NCBI GenBank assembly: GCA_937923585.1
Contig: CALDSM010000738.1
Coordinates: 1 to 30,623, forward strand
DNA from: an uncultured bacterium
GTDB lineage: Bacteria; Hydrogenedentota; Hydrogenedentia; Hydrogenedentales; CAITNO01
Length of the DNA: 30,623 nt
Direction of reading: 5' to 3'
Shown: piece by piece, positions 16,164-21,521 of the stretch
Layout: the number at the start of each line of letters is the position of its first letter
Numbering within the stretch: position 1 is the first letter of the stretch
Made by a program: the position numbers and the translations under genes
Notes under the pieces: model-generated
Told to the model about the DNA's origin: nothing
The model's input: only the letters and a program-made list of their open reading frames with translations
Database searches by the model: none

Positions 16164-16236
16164 AACCGCATAGAACGCAGAAAATGACAAGCACCGGAAA
16201 TGTTCTTTCTTTGTGTTCTTTGCGATCTTTGCGGTT
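16164..16236. repeat. Palindrome family H, copy 2
   Basis: The left arm 16164-16183 (AACCGCATAGAACGCAGAAA) pairs in part with the right arm 16203-16236, which ends GATCTTTGCGGTT. It lies between the two GxxExxY genes, 22 nt after the first stop codon and 35 nt before the second start. It is the most decayed of the three copies. Confidence 0.8.
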
Positions 16237-16271
16237 GAAAATTCAACAAACAATATCGGAGGAGGATCATC

Positions 16272-16661
16272 ATGGACATCAAAGCGTTGTGCGACCTGAT
16301 TCGGCAGATTTCCTATGACATCCATGAGTACCACGCCCATGGACACATGGAAAAGGTCTACGAGAACGCGCTGGCACACCGGGCACGAAAGGCGGGACTG
16401 CGGGTGGAGCAGCAGTGTCCCATTAACGTCCATGACGAAGACGGAACCCTGATTGGGGAGTACTTTGCAGACCTGCTGGTTGAAGATGCCCTGATCATTG
16501 AACTCAAGGCCGTGAAGGCACTTCTCCCGGAACACGAGGCCCAGATTCTGGGTTATTTGAAGTCGGCGAGAAAAGAGCACGGGATGCTCATCAACTTCGG
16601 TTCTTTCAAGTTTGAGGTTCGCAAGTTTGCCTGGACGGAACCCAAGAACCGCAGGCATTAA
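16272..16661 (+). CDS. GxxExxY protein (PD-(D/E)XK nuclease-like), copy 2
   Basis: The 129-residue near-twin of the upstream gene has the same GHMEKVY motif and D67/E77/K79 core. Residue differences are confined to Lys4-for-Leu, Ile13-for-Leu and Asn52-for-Ser, besides the start codon, which is ATG here with GGAGGAGGATC upstream. At DNA level the first 66 nt differ from copy 1 at 18 sites, mostly synonymous, whereas the next 324 nt differ at only four, and the final 272-nt block, including 37 nt past the stop, is identical. This mosaic suggests gene conversion of the 3' part. It is followed by another family H palindrome and then by dinB. Confidence 0.85.
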   Translation: MDIKALCDLIRQISYDIHEYHAHGHMEKVYENALAHRARKAGLRVEQQCPINVHDEDGTLIGEYFADLLVEDALIIELKAVKALLPEHEAQILGYLKSARKEHGMLINFGSFKFEVRKFAWTEPKNRRH

Positions 16662-16682
16662 ACGAATGAAGAGGAATTTGGG

Positions 16683-16764
16683 AACCGCATAGAACGCAAA
16701 GAACGCAGAGAAAGACACGGACGAGAGAGGTTTCTTCTTTGCGCTCTTTGCGTTCCTTGCGGTT
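16683..16764. repeat. Palindrome family H, copy 3
   Basis: The left arm 16683-16714 (AACCGCATAGAACGCAAAGA...) is complementary to the right arm 16731-16764 (...TTCCTTGCGGTT) with few mismatches. It closes the repeat-gene-repeat-gene-repeat array and lies 73 nt before the dinB start. Confidence 0.85.
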
Positions 16765-16837
16765 GAATGGATGACTCCGGCTGAGGCGTGGATCTTGAAG
16801 AGAAATTCCTGCCTTGTAGCCGGAACGGAATACAGCC

Positions 16838-18037
16838 GTGGCCGACCCGAAGCGCATATTGCACATTGACATGGATGCGTTCTTCGCATCCGTCGAGGTG
16901 GTGCGCAATCCTTCGCTGCGCGGCAAGCCTGTGATCGTGGGCGGTGACCCGGAGGGCGGCCGGGGCGTGGTTTCGAGCGCGTCCTATGAGGCGCGCCATT
17001 TCGGCGTGCGCTCCGCCATGCCCATGGGGCAGGCGCGCAAGCTCTGCCCGCAGGCGGTCTTTCTACGGGGCAGCCACGGGCTCTACGGCGAGGTGTCGCG
17101 GCACATCCACGAAATACTGGAGCGGGTCGCGCCGCTCGTGCAGATGGCCTCCATTGACGAGGCCTACATTGACATCACCGGATCGCTCAAGCTCTTTGGC
17201 GGTGACGAGGCCATTGCCCGCAAGATTAAGACCGACATCCGCGCCGAAACGGGGCTGCCCTGCACCGTGGCCGTCGCCTCAAACAAGCTCGTGTCGAAAG
17301 TGGCCGCCAACGAGGCCAAGCCGGACGGCCTGATCATCGTGCCTGCGGGCGGCGAAGAGGCCTATCTTGCCCCGCTGGCCGTGGGCAAACTGCCCGGCAT
17401 GGGTCCGAAGACCTGTGTGACGCTTGAGTCCATGGGCATACTGACCGCGGGTCAACTCGTGTCGGCATCCATGGCGCTGCTGGAGCCGGTGTTCGGCCAC
17501 CAGATGGCCATGATCATGCAGGGTGCCGCCCAAGGCTTCGGCTCCGACGAGGTGAGCCTGGACCGCACGCCCAAGTCCATCAGCCGGGAGACCACCTTTC
17601 CCAAGGACCTTACCGACTGGCGCGAGATTGAGACGGTTGCCGGGCAACTGGCCGAGCACTGCGCGCACACCCTGCGCGAGGAGGGCCTTGAAACCCGGCG
17701 GGTCACACTCAAGGTGCGCTATGCCGATTTTGACACCCGCACCTTTGCCCGCACGCTTCCCGAGCCGACCACCATTGACGCCCACATCATCGCGGCGGTG
17801 CGCGAACTCATCCCCAAAGGCAAGGAGCGCCGCGCGCGGGTCCGGCTTATCGGGGTGAATCTCTCCAACCTGACTTGGAACCAGCACCAGATGTCGCTGT
17901 TCAACCGCGAGAAGGACGAGAAATGGGAGCGGGTGCTGAAGCAGGTGGACACGGTGCGCGACAAGCACGGGTTTGACGCGCTGCGTCTGGCGCGGGGCGC
18001 CAAACCCGACAGGGACAAGGAACGCCCCGGACATTAG
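16838..18037 (+). CDS. dinB: DNA polymerase IV (Y-family translesion polymerase)
   Basis: The 399-residue enzyme copies across damaged template bases without proofreading. The catalytic acids are in HIDMDAFFASVE (Asp11) and SIDEAYID (Asp107, Glu108). The palm/fingers motif VVSSASYEARHFGVRSAMP and the helix-hairpin-helix LPGMGPKTCVTLESMGI are intact. The little-finger domain follows (about 240-345). A sliding-clamp-binding pentapeptide QMSLF is at 351-355, after which there is a further tail of about 44 residues, longer than in E. coli DinB. The start is GTG at 16838 with a weak GGAACGGA upstream. The stop codon is 2 nt from that of the convergent MFS/spermidine-synthase gene. No LexA box was recognised in the 73 nt after the repeat. 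Confidence 0.95.
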   Translation: MADPKRILHIDMDAFFASVEVVRNPSLRGKPVIVGGDPEGGRGVVSSASYEARHFGVRSAMPMGQARKLCPQAVFLRGSHGLYGEVSRHIHEILERVAPLVQMASIDEAYIDITGSLKLFGGDEAIARKIKTDIRAETGLPCTVAVASNKLVSKVAANEAKPDGLIIVPAGGEEAYLAPLAVGKLPGMGPKTCVTLESMGILTAGQLVSASMALLEPVFGHQMAMIMQGAAQGFGSDEVSLDRTPKSISRETTFPKDLTDWREIETVAGQLAEHCAHTLREEGLETRRVTLKVRYADFDTRTFARTLPEPTTIDAHIIAAVRELIPKGKERRARVRLIGVNLSNLTWNQHQMSLFNREKDEKWERVLKQVDTVRDKHGFDALRLARGAKPDRDKERPGH

Positions 18038-18039
18038 GG

Positions 18040-20646
18040 CTACCGCTTTTGCCTCTCGGCGGCGTCAATGGCGTTCCATATTTCCTTCACCGCATCCTGG
18101 GACAGAATGCCGGACTTTCCGGCCAGCGCCACATCCTTTCGAACTGCAGCCCGTCCCGCCGGGCCTGTGGCAAGTTCCACCAGGAAAGTGACCGCGTCGG
18201 GCCATTTCGGGTGGATGGCCAGCGCCCGGCACGCATACTTGACGGCGCGGGCGTGATGGCCCTTTCCGGCGCTGATGCGGGCGAAACGGAGGTTCAGTTC
18301 GCCGGGATCGCCGCTGCGCCCGCGCACGACCGGCGCGAGCATGTTTTCCACCGGCGCATAGTCGTCGGTCAGCACCGACCCGGCATGGCGCTTGAGCAGT
18401 GACGCCACCGCATCGCCTGGCAGCAGCATTCCCTCGAACCCGTGCTGTGTGCGGAGCCGCATGGGCAGGTCCTCCAGCACCAGCGGACGTTTGGAGCAAA
18501 CCACGATGAACGTGTCGCGGACAAAGGGAAGCCGTCCCGTGTTGAACACGCCGACATGGGGAAACACCAGGCGGCAGGTGTTGAGCACCGCGGCCAGGAA
18601 GGCCCCCGAGTTGTACATGTCAATCATGTTCAGCATGTACAGGCCGTCATCGTTGAGCAGCGCGTCCACCATGCGCGTGAACTCCAGCGTGGTCAGATGG
18701 TACGGCACGGTGTAGTCGTTGATCGAGTCGCCGAAGATGCAGTCGAACTTGGGCGCGCCCTCCCGGACCAGGTCGGTGACGAGATTGCGCGCGTCCATGT
18801 TGTGAATCTCAACGGAGGTGCCGCGAGGCAGGCCGAACGCGGCATGGGCGGCCTCGGTGACCGCGGGATCAATCTCCGCCACGACTATCTGCGAGCCGGG
18901 ACGGGTCACCTCCAGATAATGCGGATAGGCGTATCCGCCGCCGCCGATGACCAGCCCGCGCACCGGGGCCGCCGCGGGAAAACGCTTGAGCATGGCCGCC
19001 GAATAGACCCACTCGTATTCGTACAGCAGTTTCGCCGGATCGCGCAGGTCCACCTGGCTGTGTACCAGCTTGTCCAGGAACATCTCCCGGATATTGTCGT
19101 CCTCCGGATCGGCCGTCACCGCAATGTAGGAGTACAGGCTCTCCGTCTCGCAGACCGTGTTGTCCGGGGACGGGATGCGCAGTCCCGTGGACGTCGCGAG
19201 CGCACCCGTCAGGTTCGCGGGAAGCACCGCAACCAGAAAGGCTCCCGCGGTCACCGCCGTGCCTGCCGCGCTCCACCAGCCGGGCCGCCAGCAGAGCGCC
19301 GTGCAGCCCAGCACCAGCGCCACGCCGGCCACGAGCGGGACCGAACCCAGCCATGCCACCAGCCCGTAGCCCGCCGCGAAGGTGCCGACAATGGCTCCCA
19401 CCGCGCCCCAGGCGTAGATGGCGCCGACCGTTCGGCCCGGCGCGAAACCCTTGTCGAGCAGCCGCCGGATGACCAGCGGGCTGACCATGCCGATGAAGAT
19501 GCAGGGAACAACGAACGCCGCCAGGCAGTGGATGAAGATCTGGGCGGGCCACGACATCAGCGCCAGTGTGTACACATCGGTCCGCAGGACACCCATACGC
19601 AGGCTGAGCCAGGGGCTGCAAAGCATCGTCAGCGCCGCAAGGGCGAACGCGCCCGCCACCATGCCCCGGCCGGGCCTGCGGTCCGCCAGCCGTCCGCCGA
19701 GCCAGTTGCCCAGGCAGATGCCCGCCAGCACGACGCCGATCACCGTGGTCCAAGTGTACAGCGAACTGCCGAATTCGCGCGAGACAATCCGCGACAGCGC
19801 CAGTTCGTAGGCCATGAAGGCGGCATTCGACACCAGTACTGTCGTCACCGCAGCCCGCCAGGCCCAAGGCTCTCGCAGGTCCCCCCTTGAGGGTGCGGGG
19901 GATGTGGGGGTTGGGGTATTGCTCGCCGCGCCAACATCCCCCGGCCCTTCGGGCCTGCCCCCCTCAAGGGGGGACCCGGAGGGCGGCGTGGCGGAGCGGG
20001 AGACCACGGGGGGGCGGCGCAGCAGCGCGACGGCAATGAAGATCCCGCCGAGCAAGGCCAGTCCTGCGGCAGCCACGAGCAGAATCCGCGACGCGGGGAA
20101 GGCCGGCACAAGCCAGAAGCCCGTGGCAAAAGTGCCCAGGATGCTGCCCGCGGCCCCCCAGGCAAACACCCCGCCCACGGCGCGGCCCGCCTTCTCCTGC
20201 ATGTCGAGCGCCAGTTTGGCCACAACCGGGTTCACCATGCCGAGCAGGAACGCCGGACCGAGGAAGACCAGGGTCACATGCGCGAAGATCCGCGCCGTCC
20301 AGGGCAGCGCGCGCAAGGGTTCCAGATTTCCGAAAAGGCTGTTCAGGGGCAGTATGGCGGCGCAACCGGCTGCCGAGAGCAGGAACAGGACCGCCAACAG
20401 GGGCGGGGCGGCGCGGCGGTCGGCCAGGCGCCCGCCCAGCCAGTTGCCAAGGGAAATGCCCGCCATGATTACGCCGATGATGCTGGTCCACGTGTAAAGC
20501 GACATGCCCAGATGGCGGGAAATGAGGCGTCCGGCCACCAGTTCCACCAGCATGACGCACGCACTGGCGGCAAACACGGTGGCATTTGCGCTCAACGTGG
20601 CGGGCACGTCTGACAGTATATTTCTGGACTTGGTCCGCATTTCCAT
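18040..20646 (-). CDS. Fused MFS transporter / spermidine synthase-like protein
   Basis: The 868-residue product has two membrane halves that repeat the same pattern, LYTWTSIIGVIMAGISLGNW near residue 50 and LYTWTTVIGVVLAGICLGNW near residue 300, so the membrane part is an internal duplication. A cytosolic spermidine-synthase-like Rossmann domain follows (about 500-760), with a SAM-type glycine loop VIGGGGYAYPHYL and acidic FGDSINDYTVPYH. A short helical, TPR-like tail ends the protein. Whether it makes polyamine, moves one, or does something else is not known for this fusion family. Residues about 224-256 (SPLEGGRPEGPGD...) are encoded by a 99-nt palindromic repeat inserted in frame between the two membrane halves. 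ATG 20646 is chosen; TTG 20649 with GGAG at 8 nt is equally possible. Confidence 0.85.
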   Translation of the reverse strand: MEMRTKSRNILSDVPATLSANATVFAASACVMLVELVAGRLISRHLGMSLYTWTSIIGVIMAGISLGNWLGGRLADRRAAPPLLAVLFLLSAAGCAAILPLNSLFGNLEPLRALPWTARIFAHVTLVFLGPAFLLGMVNPVVAKLALDMQEKAGRAVGGVFAWGAAGSILGTFATGFWLVPAFPASRILLVAAAGLALLGGIFIAVALLRRPPVVSRSATPPSGSPLEGGRPEGPGDVGAASNTPTPTSPAPSRGDLREPWAWRAAVTTVLVSNAAFMAYELALSRIVSREFGSSLYTWTTVIGVVLAGICLGNWLGGRLADRRPGRGMVAGAFALAALTMLCSPWLSLRMGVLRTDVYTLALMSWPAQIFIHCLAAFVVPCIFIGMVSPLVIRRLLDKGFAPGRTVGAIYAWGAVGAIVGTFAAGYGLVAWLGSVPLVAGVALVLGCTALCWRPGWWSAAGTAVTAGAFLVAVLPANLTGALATSTGLRIPSPDNTVCETESLYSYIAVTADPEDDNIREMFLDKLVHSQVDLRDPAKLLYEYEWVYSAAMLKRFPAAAPVRGLVIGGGGYAYPHYLEVTRPGSQIVVAEIDPAVTEAAHAAFGLPRGTSVEIHNMDARNLVTDLVREGAPKFDCIFGDSINDYTVPYHLTTLEFTRMVDALLNDDGLYMLNMIDMYNSGAFLAAVLNTCRLVFPHVGVFNTGRLPFVRDTFIVVCSKRPLVLEDLPMRLRTQHGFEGMLLPGDAVASLLKRHAGSVLTDDYAPVENMLAPVVRGRSGDPGELNLRFARISAGKGHHARAVKYACRALAIHPKWPDAVTFLVELATGPAGRAAVRKDVALAGKSGILSQDAVKEIWNAIDAAERQKR
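19878..19976. repeat. Palindrome family I, copy 1, in-frame inside the MFS/spermidine synthase gene
   Basis: The outer arms begin GGTCCCCCCTTGAGGG and end CCCTCAAGGGGGGACC, with inner GGGGGATGT/ACATCCCCC arms and a GGCCCTTCGGGCC hairpin. The unit is 99 nt (33 codons) and encodes a Gly/Pro/Ser-rich linker. A sister copy is at 26764-26881. Confidence 0.9.
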
Positions 20647-20763
20647 CAAGGGGCAGTCTCCTGAAACCGGGGTGGCAACACACTAACTGACGGGGCGATG
20701 TTCAAGCAATGCGCCGTCACCGGGCGGAGGGTTATCCGGGTGTGTCCAAGCAAGCAGCCTTCG

Positions 20764-20790
20764 CTGGGCGCGCCAATCTCCGATTGGCTC
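20764..20790. repeat. REP family F, degenerate single arm, copy 4
   Basis: The sequence CTGGGCGCGCCAATCTCCGATTGGCTCC matches the RAYT-linked REP arm but lacks one C in the loop (CTCCGATT instead of CTCCCGATT). It lies about 9.5 kb from the RAYT gene, so this family is dispersed beyond the transposase locus. Confidence 0.85.
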
Positions 20791-20985
20791 CTGACTTCGT
20801 TTTACCCATGGCCCAGATACCAAAGCACTGAAGAATTCCACCGGCTTCTGCCCTTCAGTGAAATACAACATATTGATTTCCTCTTTAAGTCGCAGTTCGG
20901 CGGGTGAACCACAACATATTGTGGAGAATTCTGAAAGTATTGAAGTATAGCCAAAAATATAGGTTATCACCGAAATTGAAGGGGC

Positions 20986-21015
20986 TTGACAAGGCACTAC
21001 ATGTTGTGGTATGAT
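20986..21015 (+). promoter_or_regulatory. Sigma-70-type promoter for the orphan RNA
   Basis: A perfect -35 box TTGACA (20986-20991) and a -10 box TATGAT (21010-21015) are separated by 18 nt. The region just upstream is AT-rich, as in an UP element. Transcription would start near 21021-21023, where the first stem of the predicted RNA begins. No start codon with a ribosome site follows on this strand. Confidence 0.8.
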
Positions 21016-21021
21016 GTCGTT

Positions 21022-21195
21022 GGTGTTTGAGACGACTACGCTTCAGCCCAGCGTAGATCATCGAGGCAACCCATGCAGCCCAGGGACCTCGGACACTTGA
21101 CAGTACATGTTTCCGGAAGTCATAGGAAACCGGTTTCAAACACACCCCGCAGATGAGGGCGGTGGGTACCAAGACCCCCGCCCTCCTTCCTTTTT
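21022..21195 (+). ncRNA. Putative structured small RNA, about 174 nt, family not recognised
   Basis: An 11-bp closing stem pairs GTGTTTGAGAC (21023-21033) with GTTTCAAACAC (21133-21143), with one G-U pair. Inside it three local hairpins can form: CTACGC/GCGTAG (21036-21041 with 21051-21056), CGAGG/CCTCG (21062-21066 with 21087-21091) with an inner CCC/GGG pair, and GTTTCC/GGAAAC (21109-21114 with 21125-21130). This makes a four-way junction. A strong terminator follows at once. The palindrome GAAACCGGTTTC (21126-21137) would compete with both the third hairpin and the closing stem, so the RNA could switch or dimerise. There is no downstream gene on this strand for over 4.5 kb, which argues against a cis-acting leader. 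It does not resemble SRP RNA, tmRNA or RNase P RNA; length alone would also fit a 6S-like RNA. Confidence 0.7.
21155..21195 (+). terminator. Intrinsic terminator of the orphan RNA
   Basis: GAGGGCGG (21155-21162) pairs perfectly with CCGCCCTC (21178-21185), extended inward by GGG/CCC, and is followed by CTTCCTTTTT. This is a classic GC-rich hairpin plus U tract reading on the + strand. Confidence 0.85.
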
Positions 21196-21213
21196 CAGGC
21201 CTTGCGGGTCGCC

Positions 21214-21277
21214 GCGAAAAGCGGGTACAGACACGCCTTTCAAACTGCCGAAAGGCGAGTCAGTCCCCGTTTTTCGC
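21214..21277. repeat. Palindrome family D-like, diverged copy
   Basis: The arms 21214-21241 (GCGAAAAGCGGGTACAGACA...) and 21250-21277 (...GTCAGTCCCCGTTTTTCGC) are complementary with a few mismatches around an 8-nt loop. The GTCAGTCCCCGTTTT core recalls the GACTGTCCCCGTTTAA core at 6014-6030. Confidence 0.75.
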
Positions 21278-21335
21278 TTGGTCTCTGTTGTTTGTTGCGG
21301 GTGTTTCGCCGATTGGCGTGGGCCACCTCATCCTT

Positions 21336-21455
21336 CTTTCTTGCTCCTGCTCCTAATCTTGCTCGAAATTCGGCATTGGTTTTGCTACTTCCATAATTGC
21401 AAAATTGGCGCAAGAGCAAGAGCAAGATTAAGAGCAAGAGCAGGAGCAAGAAGAA
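21336..21455. repeat. Palindrome family A, copy 2 (hexameric GAGCAA/TTGCTC)
   Basis: The left arm 21336-21364 has TTGCTC/CTGCTC units around TAATCTTGCTC. The right arm (about 21411-21455) has GAGCAAGAGCAAGATTAAG followed by further GAGCAAGAGCAGGAGCAAG units. The layout matches the copy at 256-341, including the GATTAAG interruption. It lies 67 nt beyond the ankyrin gene stop codon. Confidence 0.8.
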
Positions 21456-21521
21456 AACCTTGGTGCCAATTATATGAGGTGTTGCTGTTTGTCTACGCGG
21501 CAAGCATTCTGACTCAGTACG

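Larger units (their letters stand above)
20647..21521. other. Gene-free 875-nt intergenic region with an RNA gene and several repeats
   Basis: No protein-coding gene is seen. The first part holds a REP family F arm. 20880-20985 is unusually AT-rich for this contig. Then come a promoter, a structured RNA, a terminator, a family D-like palindrome and a family A palindrome, each listed separately. Confidence 0.8.

Noticed and set aside
15640..16764. Possible CRISPR array because of regularly spaced repeats
   Set aside because: The repeats are inverted arms around whole genes, with spacing of hundreds of bases and no uniform spacers. No cas gene is present.
15528..16889. A 453-codon open frame on the - strand with an internal repeat
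   Set aside because: It spans both GxxExxY genes in antisense, so its two similar halves are a shadow of the duplication.
21022..21195. Assignment of the orphan RNA to 6S RNA
   Set aside because: Length and closing stem would fit, but three separate local hairpins are seen instead of one long rod with a central bubble. Without a covariance search the identification cannot be made.
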